A stretch of DNA of 64,000 nt, from the NCBI GenBank assembly GCA_031841125.1, contig CM063112.1:65058057-65122056 (forward strand), written 5' to 3'. The DNA comes from Acanthococcus lagerstroemiae. Its lineage: Eukaryota; Arthropoda; Insecta; Hemiptera; Eriococcidae. The position numbers and the translations under genes were made by a program. Every line of letters starts with the position of its first letter. The first letter of the stretch is position 1. Below are positions 25,701-37,700 of this stretch, piece by piece. Below the pieces are notes generated by a model. The model had not been told where the DNA came from. It made no database searches and worked only from the letters and a program-made list of their open reading frames with translations.

Positions 25701-28700
25701 GCAAACTTTGCTCGTACTACCTGCGAGTGCGAGTAATAAGTAGTTGTACTCGTAAGATTACTATTCGTAATACTCGTAGGTATATTACGAGTTCGTCACT
25801 GTTTTAGTCTCGTTCGAATGTTGGCGACTACGGCGCAAAACATTTTTTCATTATTATGTAGGTACTTATTACTATGGAATTCGTTTCGTTATTTACAGAT
25901 CTTCCTCGACGCTTGCGAAACTCGACAGCGAACTGGCTGATTCTGAAATGCATCTCACCAAGATGGATGTTGTGTTATCCTTTCAGCTAGAAGTACGTGC
26001 AACACGACTGTGAACGTACTCGAGTCTACGATTATTATTAAAATTACATAGCGTAATAAAATTACAAGTAGTGTAGGTATTTTGCGTAATTCGGTACGGT
26101 ACCTAATATTTACCCGATACCTATACGAATATGATTCGACAGAGACAGCGGTCTTCACATTACGATTACCTACATCCCTACTTCATTCCCCGCCCAAAAA
26201 GGCAGGGAGGCCGGCAAGCGGGAGATCTTGAAGAGGAGAAGGCCGCGTATTGCCGCAGTCATCATAGCGCGGAAGAGCGCGGATGTGGAGTATGCGGCCT
26301 TGATCAGGAGGACCCGGGTAGCAATAGACCCGAAGGCGTGCGGGGTCCCAGTGACGGGGACCCGGCACTCCAAGGGCGGCGACATGCTGCTGGAGCTCCG
26401 TGGAGAGGAGCCAGCTGTCGAAAACTTCGCCAGCAAGCTCACCGAAGTGCTGGGCGCGGATGCGGAGATCCGAAAACCACAGCGCCGGACCACCCTGCTC
26501 CTGACTGACTAGGAGCAGTCAGTGATACCGGAGGAGATAGTAGCAGCGCTACCCCAAGCGCGTGTCATCAGGCAAGGAGAGATGCTGTGCGGCACCCTGG
26601 CGTATAAGGTCGAGCTATCGATACAAGTGGCCCTTGATGCGCTGGGGCGCGGGAAGGTAGCGCTCAGGTGGAGCAATTGTAGGGTCCGTTCGCTCGAGAA
26701 GACGAGGCAGGTGACACGGTGTTACCGGTGCCTGGAAGTAGGACACGTCGCCAACAGATGCGCAGCGACAGCCAGCATAGGCGACGTGTGCTACTGATGG
26801 GGGGGGGGGGGCCATAATATCGTACAGTGCCGACAACCACCCAAGTGCCCGTTGTGTAGCCGGGTAGAGGGGCGCGACTCCGCGCACGTTCTGAGCAGCA
26901 AGGGATGCCAGGACGTGAGCGCCCAAGGAGGGGGAGGCCGTAGTCGGCGGTGGCCGAATCAACGCCGCTGAATAGGCCACTCACCCTCCTCCAGGTCAAC
27001 CTGAACCACTGTGCAATCGCCCAGGACCTCCTGTAGAGCACGGTGGGGGAGAGACAGGTTGACCTGGTGATAGCGAGCGAGCCCTACAGGCTTGGCGAAG
27101 TTCGAGGATGGTACAGAGACCGTACTGGACTGACAGCAGTTGGCGTACGCTCTGACTGTCCGATAGCTCCGGGCAAGGTAGAGGAACGGGAGCACAGGTT
27201 GGCGATATCACCGTATACAGCTGCTACTTCTCTTCAAACAGTTGACTGGAGGAGTTCGAGGCCTACCTCGCCTGTTTCGAGGAGAGCATCGCGAGGAAGA
27301 CGACGAGAGTCATCGTGGCCGACGTCTTCAACGCCAAATCAAAGGAGTAGTACACCGGCCGAACCGACCCTCGAGAGTATGCCCTAGGGGAGCTTGCTGC
27401 CCGGCACGACCTTGTTCCGATGAACACGGGTGGCACTCTCACCTGTTTCCATCAGGGCGTGGGGTCGGTCCTAGACGTCACCTTCGCATCAGTCGGGCAG
27501 GCCCGCTGGATCAAGGGCTGGTCCGTGCTGGATGAGGAGTTAGGGAGTGACCACCGGTATATCACCTTCAAACTGGATAGAGGAACCGAGGTGGTTACTG
27601 CTCCAAAGAAGCTGGGACCATGGGCGATCAGGAAGCTCGATGCGGATCGATCGGAGGCGAGTTTCCTGGCTCTCACCTGGGGAACGGGAGAGTGTCGGGC
27701 AGGAGCAGAAGAAGTGGCGAGCGCGGAGGCCGCGGCCGCGAACGCCATCCGGACAGTGGTCGCGGGCTGCGATAGCGCAATGCCCCGAGTCGGTCCACCG
27801 CGCGAGAGACAGCCCGTCTACTGGTGGACCGAGGACATCGCCAAGCAGCGGAAGGAGTGCAACCGACTTCGCCGTCGGTACCGATGCACGAGAAGAAACG
27901 ACGAAGTGGCCACAGCAGTTTCGCAGCAATACCAGCTGGCTCGTCGTACTCTCAAGCTTGCCATACGCCAGAGCAAGAAAACAGCTTGGGAGGAGTTGTG
28001 TCAACAAGCAGCTGACGACCCCTTCGGCAAGCCGTAGAAGGTAGTCATGCGGAAAGCAGGAGGGCCGTCGGTGACGAGCCGAATGGAACCGGGGGTGCTG
28101 CAACGGGTAGTTCAAGAACTGTTCTCCCACCGCCCCTCGCTAACGGTGGTCTCCGCCGAAGTGCGAGAAGATATTTCTCTGCTTAGTGTAGGAGAAGTGG
28201 ACAACGCGATCGACCGGATCAGGACGAAGAAGAGGAAGGCGCCTGTTCCGGACATGATTCCCAACGTCGTCTGGGAAGTAGAAAAAAAAATCCACCGAGC
28301 AGACCCGTCCCTCGGAGGGGACATTCCCGAGCAGATGGAAGACGGCGCGGCTGGCACTGATCAAGAAGCCAGGAAAGCCAGATGGCCAGCCGTCCTCGTA
28401 CCGGCCTATTTGCCTGCTCGACACCGTCGGCAAGGTGTTTGAGTGTACCATCGTGGATAGGCTGGAGGAGCATTTTCAAAGGCGGAAGACGAGCTCGAGC
28501 AGTCAGTACGGATTCAGAACTGGCCGCTCGACTGCGGACGCCGCTCTGAAGTTGAAGAGTCTGGCGCAGAAGGCGATCCGCGAGCGGCAGTTCTGGCGGC
28601 GGTCAGCCTCGACATCAAAAGCTTCAACTCCATTCCGTTACGCGTATCATGGAGGCGTTGGAGTTGGCGCGGGTACCTGGTTACCTCGTGCGCTTCATCA

Positions 28701-31700
28701 GGAGCTATTTTTGCGATCCGTTCTGTTATTTCTTTTTTGTACCGTTTCATGAAATGTGAGACCCACTCCTCTCCGGGTGGCTCTATATCTCGTCCTAGCA
28801 ATCACGAGAAAAATGAATGAAATAAATGTCTTACCGGTATCAAAAATCTAAATTTCTAAAAATCAAGGAAAAGGAAAAAACACTGCAGCTTAGGTACCGT
28901 ACCAATTTCCTTCAAATAATCTGCAACAATCATTCGGACATCGAATAGTGAAACCGGAAATCCCCATTCGCCGCACAGCTTAACGGAGTTCACTATCACT
29001 TCTTCTGCTTTAGACAACATCAATGGTCGGCCAACTGAGCGAAAATGCTTGCCACGATACTTGTTGGACAACGTTCCTAAAGGAATTTTGTAGTGTTCTG
29101 AAGCTTTCCTCAGACTTTTACGGCCTTCGAGAACATCTAAAAGTGCTTTGTCCAATGTATCTTCGGAGAAGTTCTTATACGTTCGTCTTCCCGGTCGAGG
29201 TTTGTAATTCCGCACCATTTCCTATCAAAAACATAAATAATATCAATAATTTGTTACAAAAATTTTACTATATGCATTTGATAAGACCCCTTTCAAAGTT
29301 ACCTCAGCAAACAAATTGCGTCATAACAAGACAACGGTTTGAGATATCACGAACTTTTTTTTTTCATATTAAAGCTGAAAGAGTACGTAATCAAGATACT
29401 ATGGTACTTACTTCGTTTTTTCGTTTCAACAATGAAAGAAAACAAAACTAAAATAGGGTACAAATTTTCATCATTTTGTCGACCAAATTCACAGGTTATT
29501 TGAAAATATGCAAAATCACAAATTGATAAGAACAAACACATAAACATCGTGCCACATCATTCTAGATTACAACCTGGCGATTCATACCGCAAAATAGTAC
29601 CTAGCGCGACCTCCAGGTCGCGCTAAGTAAAGAAATAGTTAGCGTTCAAAGTTACCCCGGGTGTTCAATGTTACCCCAGATTACGGTAGGTATATTACGA
29701 GTTCGTCACTGTTTTAGTCTCGTTCGAATGTTGGCGACTACGGCGCAAAACATTTTTTCATTATTATGTAGGTACTTATTACTATGGAATTCGTTTCGTT
29801 ATTTACAGATCTTCCTCGACGCTTGCGAAACTCGACAGCGAACTGGCTGATTCTGAAATGCATCTCACCAAGATGGATGTTGTGTTATCCTTTCAGCTAG
29901 AAGTACGTGCAACACGACTGTGAACGTACTCGAGTCTACGATTATTATTAAAATTACATAGCGTAATAAAATTACAAGTAGTGTAGGTATTTTGCGTAAT
30001 TCGGTACGGTACCTAATATTTACCCGATACCTATACGAATATGATTCGACAGAGACAGCGGTCTTCACATTACGATTACCTACATCCCTACTTCATTCCC
30101 CGCCCAAAAAGGCAGGGAGGCCGGCAAGCGGGAGATCTTGAAGAGGAGAAGGCCGCGTATTGCCGCAGTCATCATAGCGCGGAAGAGCGCGGATGTGGAG
30201 TATGCGGCCTTGATCAGGAGGACCCGGGTAGCAATAGACCCGAAGGCGTGCGGGGTCCCAGTGACGGGGACCCGGCACTCCAAGGGCGGCGACATGCTGC
30301 TGGAGCTCCGTGGAGAGGAGCCAGCTGTCGAAAACTTCGCCAGCAAGCTCACCGAAGTGCTGGGCGCGGATGCGGAGATCCGAAAACCACAGCGCCGGAC
30401 CACCCTGCTCCTGACTGACTAGGAGCAGTCAGTGATACCGGAGGAGATAGTAGCAGCGCTACCCCAAGCGCGTGTCATCAGGCAAGGAGAGATGCTGTGC
30501 GGCACCCTGGCGTATAAGGTCGAGCTATCGATACAAGTGGCCCTTGATGCGCTGGGGCGCGGGAAGGTAGCGCTCAGGTGGAGCAATTGTAGGGTCCGTT
30601 CGCTCGAGAAGACGAGGCAGGTGACACGGTGTTACCGGTGCCTGGAAGTAGGACACGTCGCCAACAGATGCGCAGCGACAGCCAGCATAGGCGACGTGTG
30701 CTACTGATGGGGGGGGGGCATAATATCGTACAGTGCCGACAACCCCCCAAGTGCCCGTTGTGTAGCCGGGTAGAGGGGCGCGACTCCGCGCACGTTCTGA
30801 GCAGCAAGGGATGCCAGGACGTGAGCGCCCAAGGAGGGGGAGGCCGTAGTCGGCGGTGGCCGAATCAACGCCGCTGAATAGGCCACTCACCCTCCTCCAG
30901 GTCAACCTGAACCACTGTGCAATCGCCCAGGACCTCCTGTAGAGCACGGTGGGGGAGAGACAGGTTGACCTGGTGATAGCGAGCGAGCCCTACAGGCTTG
31001 GCGAAGTTCGAGGATGGTACAGAGACCGTACTGGACTGACAGCAGTTGGCGTACGCTCTGACTGTCCGATAGCTCCGGGCAAGGTAGAGGAACGGGAGCA
31101 CAGGTTGGCGATATCACCGTATACAGCTGCTACTTCTCCCCAAACAGTTGACTGGAGGAGTTTGAGGCCTACCTCGCCTGTTTCGAGGAGAGCATCGCGA
31201 GGAAGACGACGAGAGTCATCGTGGCCGACGTCTTCAACGCCAAATCAAAGGAGTAGTACACCGGCCGAACCGACCCTCGAGAGTATGCCCTAGGGGAGCT
31301 TGCTGCCCGGCACGACCTTGTTCCGATGAACACGGGTGGCACTCTCACCTGTTTCCATCAGGGCGTGGGGTCGGTCCTAGACGTCACCTTCGCATCAGTC
31401 GGGCAGGCCCGCTGGATCAAGGGCTGGTCCGTGCTGGATGAGGAGTTAGGGAGTGACCACCGGTATATCACCTTCAAACTGGATAGAGGAACCGAGGTGG
31501 TTACTGCTCCAAAGAAGCTGGGACCATGGGCGATCAGGAAGCTCGATGCGGATCGATCGGAGGCGAGTTTCCTGGCTCTCACCTGGGGAACGGGAGAGTG
31601 TCGGGCAGGAGCAGAAGAAGTGGCGAGCGCGGAGGCCGCGGCCGCGAACGCCATCCGGACAGTGGTCGCGGGCTGCGATAGCGCAATGCCCCGAGTCGGT

Positions 31701-34700
31701 CCACCGCGCGAGAGACAGCCCGTCTACTGGTGGACCGAGGACATCGCCAAGCAGCGGAAGGAGTGCAACCGACTTCGCCGTCGGTACCGATGCACGAGAA
31801 GAAACGACGAAGTGGCCACAGCAGTTTCGCAGCAATACCAGCTGGCTCGTCGTACTCTCAAGCTTGCCATACGCCAGAGCAAGAAAACAGCTTGGGAGGA
31901 GTTGTGTCAACAAGCAGCTGACGACCCCTTCGGCAAGCCGTAGAAGGTAGTCATGCGGAAAGCAGGAGGGCCGTCGGTGACGAGCCGAATGGAACCGGGG
32001 GTGCTGCAACGGGTAGTTCAAGAACTGTTCTCCCACCGCCCCTCGCTAACGGTGGTCTCCGCCGAAGTGCGAGAAGATATTTCTCTGCTTAGTGTAGGAG
32101 AAGTGGACAACGCGATCGACCGGATCAGGACGAAGAAGAGGAAGGCGCCTGTTCCGGACATGATTCCCAACGTCGTCTGGGAAGTAGAAAAAAAAATCCA
32201 CCGAGCAGACCCGTCCCTCGGAGGGGACATTCCCGAGCAGATGGAAGACGGCGCGGCTGGCACTGATCAAGAAGCCAGGAAAGCCAGATGGCCAGCCGTC
32301 CTCGTACCGGCCTATTTGCCTGCTCGACACCGTCGGCAAGGTGTTTGAGTGTACCATCGTGGATAGGCTGGAGGAGCATTTTCAAAGGCGGAAGACGAGC
32401 TCGAGCAGTCAGTACGGATTCAGAACTGGCCGCTCGACTGCGGACGCCGCTCTGAAGTTGAAGAGTCTGGCGCAGAAGGCGATCCGCGAGCGGCAGTTCT
32501 GGCGGCGGTCAGCCTCGACATCAAAAACGCGTTCAACTCCATTCCGTATACGCGTATCATGGAGGCGTTGGAGTTGGCGCGGGTACCTGGTTACCTCGTG
32601 CGCTTCATCAGGAGCTACTTCTCCGGTCGCCGGATAGAGATGGAGTCGGCGACCAGACCAATCACACGGGAGATGACCTGCGGCGTTCCTCAGGGATTAG
32701 TACTCGGACCTACCCTGTGGAACGTCGCCTTCAACGGGATGCTGAGGCTGGCACTACCACCAGGCGTAAAGCTGATCTGCTACGCCGACGACACGCTGGT
32801 GGTGTGCCAGGCGGAGACAACAGAAGAGGTCACGCGACGAGTGAACCAGGCGTTAGAGATGCTGACCCACTGGATCGAGTCGGTGGGGCTATGCTTAACG
32901 GTACAGAAGACAGAAGCGGTTTTGTTTACGATACGACGCAAGTACAACCCACCCATCTTTGTTTTAAAAGGTGCGAAGATTGGGCTCTGTATAGCTCTGA
33001 AGTACCTGGGACTGTGATTCGACGGGAAGCTGCATTTCCGAGAGTACTTCCTACGGGTAGCTGAGAAGGCGGATCGAGTAGCCGGCCAGCTGTCCTGTCT
33101 GATGTCGAACCTAGGGGGGCCGAGAATGCAGCGACGAAGGATGTACGTGAATGTCATCATGTCGGTCCTCCTATACGGGGCGCCAATATTCGCCGACGCC
33201 ATCGATATACCATACAGGAAAGCGGAGATGGAGAAGATCCAGCGAAAAGCCGCGATGAGGTGTGTCAGTGCGTACCGCACTGTTTCTTCGGATGCAGTAG
33301 CGCGTATACCGCCGATCGAACTGAAGGTCGGCGAACTAGCGGCGGTATACGGTGCGAAGAAGAAAGCGAAGACGAAACGGAAGGCACTTCGGGTCAAGCG
33401 AGTCATCCAGCAGGACACGCTTCGGAAGTGGAAGGACGCACTCCCCATTCGACCAAGGGCGAGTGGACCGGAGAACTGATACACGACCTCGACGGATGGG
33501 TAAGAAGATCACACGGAGACCTGAACTTCCACCTTACCCAAGTACTGAGCGGCCACGGGTGCTTCGGCACGTACCTACATCGGATGTCGATAGCGCCGAG
33601 CCCCGTGTGCGCGCACATCCTGTTCGAGTATGAGGCCTGGGAGCAGGAGAGGCGCGGGACGGCCACAACAGCGATCGATCCCGGCCGCGTGATCAGCCGT
33701 CTCGCGCCGGACACCCTGGTTCCGGAGATGATGAAGAACGGAAGCAGTTGGAACCGGGTGTCGGCCTTTGTCTCGGCCATCATGAAGAAGAAGATGCAGG
33801 CGGAGTGGTCAAGACAGAGGGCCGGCGATTTACCAAGCTCGGCCCGCACCATCGAACAGAAGGAGAACTCTGTACCATCCTAGAAGAGCTGCTACAGCTG
33901 CGTTGCGGACCCACCGGCAGGGCTCACCCGTCGTCACCACCTGCCTGCGGTGACACACGGACCAAGACGAGGAGGTGAGAGGTGAGTGAAAAGAGGTAGC
34001 GCGTCCGGCCGTGGGGGACCTGAATTCCAGGCGAGCGCTCAGGGAGTGCGGATCTCGGTCAGTAGGGAACCCCATGGTGGCCCTGGGAGGATGCGCGCAC
34101 CGTTCCGGCACGTAGAAATGGGGGCTCGGGACTGGCCCCAAGGCGTCCCTCCGGTCACTGACGCGATACTCGAAAGGGTAGTTCCCGTGGTCGGGGGTGC
34201 GGTGTCATAGGGGCCACTTTGGCATGCGTGCATCGCCATACGTCCCACCACACCATCCCTACTTGATTCGTAGTGTAATACTCGAATATTCTTATCCCCA
34301 TACCTAATTATACTGACGATTCTATCAACGAGTCGATATGTTGACAGATTGTAGTGTTGGAAGTGAAAGGACTAAAAACGTTATCACCTAACCGAATAGT
34401 TTATTGTACCATGGAAGTAGAAGGAGGAGAGAAACTTCAGACTGATCAAGCCGAAGCGTCCAAACCGATGTAAGTTTGTCAGTGTTAATTTAATCTACCT
34501 ACGTTATACGTACGATGGTACTCGTAAATTAACGCATTTTTACTCGCGAAATATCTCGTAACATCGTTTTTTTCATATTTTCCATCGAAGGTGGGACACA
34601 CAAGGCGATTTCACGACAACGCATCCACTACCAGTCGTAAAGGTGAAGCTGTATACCGAAAATCCGGGTATGCTGGCACTCGAAGACAAAGAACTAGGAA

Positions 34701-37700
34701 AAGTTATTATCAAGCCAACGCCGCTGACTTCTAAGGTAAAACAGAGTGCAGGTGCGATAAATGTTAAAAATTTGTCGGGCGATTTCGATTTACTTACTGA
34801 AAATTTGATGGGTCTACTCTACGACGAGTATCGAGTATGTGGATGGTGTACTGTGGTCTAGACTATACGTACGTGTGTATGCACGTATGTACCTCATTGC
34901 CGACACGATGATCCGCTCTTTTGACACCTCTACTGGAAATAACGCGAATACTTATGAACGCTAATAATTCAGAGACGAGCCTACCGCATTGCATTTTGTC
35001 GCAGCATCAAACGCGGTGTATCGACCGTAAAACACGTAATCGCGCCTGTCCATGTAATAGTGTGCACGCGATAACGTGCGTATCGAGTGCGCGAGTAAGC
35101 AGAGAAGAATAAGAAACGTATCTATCGTGTTTGATGGTATCTGCGTACAATAATCTTAGTATCGGTAATCCAGGTTTTTCGAAATTTGTCAGCCCTCTTG
35201 ACTGTCCCAAGATAAGCAGTCATAAAATATTTTTTATTCGAAATAAAAATTTAATTTATTAAAAATTGTACTCGCCCTGTACTTACTACTCACGTAAGTT
35301 AGTGGTAATCTACTCGTACTTACCCTACAACCGTCATGACGGAGATGCGTTAAAACGAAATTCTCTCAAGGCCGACGCGAATAGAAATGTTTGGAAGAAT
35401 TTGAAAGGCTAAAATTCCCAAAGATTTCACCAACAAGCGAAAAAGTGAAAAGATTCTCCTCCAGTTTTGCCGATTGGCTATTGAATTTTGACGAAAATAG
35501 TCGAAATGCCGATTCGTGGATTAGGTAGCCGCGGTCGCGTACCTACATTTCGAAAATTAGTTAGGGGACACAAAATCTGTCGGAAATATGCTGTAGGTAG
35601 GTACTATGTATTATTTACTTCTATTTATTCGTATACGTACTTACTTACTACCCGTAGAATTTTCACTCGCTCACTGACGATTGGCTGTTTGATGTCGACA
35701 TCGAGTGTTTCGAAGTAGACCTACCTAGGTACCTAATATGAAAGTGATCCGTAGGTTCCAGAATGGTACAAAATGAATGTACCGAAGAACTGCCCCGATC
35801 AAGATTTAAGAATAAAAATAATTTGTAGAATGGAGAAACCGCTGAATATGAAGCATTGCGGGTAAAGTAGTACTTATAAAAGTTAATTCGTTAAGCTATT
35901 CTACTAATTTTTATTGTTTCGCCGTACGTCTCGATTATGCAATTATTTACAAACTACGCGTACGTACCTACTCGAAGCTCGTGCGTACGATGCGACGGCG
36001 GGGTACGCGTAAAACGACTGCGGCGATTCGGGAAAACGAAAGACATCGCTTTCCGTGTATCGACTGTCACGAAAATTAGTTCTCGTTTGTTCAGATATCT
36101 GTACGCTGTCGGTAAATCTGTATGGAAGAAATGGAAGAAACGTTACTACGTGTTAGTACAGGTATCGCAGTACACGTTCGCCATGTGCAGTTACAAAGAG
36201 AAACGTTCGGAACCGACCGAAATGATGCAGCTGGACGGATATACCGTCGACTATATCGAAGCTAATAACGGTGAGTAAGTCTACTATCATTGGACTCCGC
36301 AGCATCGAGAATGGGCCACGACTCAAATGAAATAATCGACTAATCACGGATCAGGATATTTTTTTGCTTTCGGTGATAGAATATTTTTGTTTTCCACTAC
36401 AAAGAAAAGATTTGTCGAAAAGGAGGGATGGGAAAGAAGGCGAGATGATTATCTCATTAATATCAGACATTTTTAAACTGATACGTTTTACTCGGATACT
36501 CGTGCGTACAGTTTTCAAAATTGCGTCTTTTTATTTTTCAATCGAGGCAATTTGTACGTGATAATTGACGAAAAGGTGGCTTTATAGCGATACAAGTTCC
36601 TTCGTAGGCATTTTACTCGCAAGCATTTAACTTCAGAGTAGTGTCGAGCCCGTATGACCAGTTACTATACATACTTTCGCTATAGGTAGATACTTATACA
36701 TCCGCCTATACTTATACGATAGAAGCTAATATTATTTGTAAATTTGTTTGTTTCAGCACAGTTGATGGTTGGAATGGGTAAGTACCTATACCTGCTTTCC
36801 AATAGGCGCTGTTTCGCAGTAGGCAAGTGAACCTCCGAGCCTACTCTATACGTTCGTGTTAGTCGCTCTCTCGTTAATTCTATGAAATTTATTAATCGTA
36901 GACCTGGAAGGCGGACGATATTTTTTCAACGCCGTAAAAGAAGGTGACAGTATCTTATGGGCGTGCGACGATGAAAACGAATGTCATTTATGGGTCATGG
37001 CGCTATATAGAGCTACTGGCCAAGCTCATAAACCTACTCCACTTACGTCCAACACGCCCAAGACGGCGGGTCTTTGCAAAACTCAAGCCGGTAAACGAAA
37101 CCGTAACTATACATTACGAATGTTGACGCGTACCATATAGCTACCCGCGTCCCGTGTATTATTTTTGTTGCGTTTCATTCTCATTCGTCGGTGCTGCGTG
37201 CGTTTACTGTATGCGCCGCCCTTAGGCCACATGTTATAGTACCATGTTGAAACGTTTACGAAATTGTGCTAAAGGCTCGTTTCGGCTGATTTCACGTACC
37301 TACGCGGTTGTACTTAGAAATTCGTAAAATATATCTACCGAGTTCGACTCCAGAGACGCGTACGATCGACGAGGTATATATAGTAATAATACCTATAGTG
37401 TGTATTATTTCGATGTATTACGAATAGGGAAAACGATAATAAACATTAGGCTTATTTTTCCACATACCAAAGTATCTAGGGGTACCTATTCCGTAGATTG
37501 AATAATTCGCTGACGAAAGTATGGCGTGTTCGCAAACTCGATGTAACTTATCTGAATTATTTCTCAGTTCTACTCGCAACATCGGAACGTATTCGTAAAA
37601 TAATATTTCCATCCGAGAAGGCGAGTAAAAAGACGCTTAAAAGTTTTCTTACCTACCGAAGTTATAGGTATAATGATAACGTATACGTAAATAGGCTGGT

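Larger units (their letters stand above)
25777..28707. repeat. Large direct duplication, copy A (exon 9 + 5' part of retrotransposon)
   Basis: Matches 29687-32617 at an offset of 3910 bases with very few differences: a G run near 26800 that is 4 bases longer here, isolated substitutions (e.g. 26839), and a 4-base net deletion near 28618-28650. It starts at the dinucleotide TA of CTCGTAGGTATATT and ends abruptly inside the retrotransposon RT region. See findings for the likely assembly origin. Confidence 0.97.
29687..32617. repeat. Large direct duplication, copy B
   Basis: Second copy of 25777-28707, continuing without a break into the remainder of the retrotransposon and exon 10. Its left edge is exactly the TA target site of the pogo-like element. 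Confidence 0.97.
30094..34253 (+). mobile_element. R1-clade-like non-LTR retrotransposon, copy B (4.16 kb, decayed)
   Basis: Flanked by an 11-bp target-site duplication CATCCCTACTT (30083-30093 and 34254-34264). Order of remnants: gag-like ORF1 C-terminus with CCHC knuckles, APE-type endonuclease, reverse transcriptase, C-terminal cysteine/histidine region. This order and the peptide motifs fit the R1/TRAS group of the Jockey/R1 lineage. It inserted in Cadps intron 9, not in rDNA. The 5' end of ORF1 is missing, so it is 5' truncated. Multiple stops and frameshifts make it inactive. No poly-A tail. Confidence 0.9.

Noticed and set aside
27540..28130. 196-codon ORF on the - strand (and its twin at 31446-32036)
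   Set aside because: Shadow of the GC-rich retrotransposon coding region on the other strand; no domain.
29668..29850. Small ORF ending [13 protein letters not shown]
   Set aside because: It is the wrong reading frame of exon 9 copy B with upstream intron sequence.
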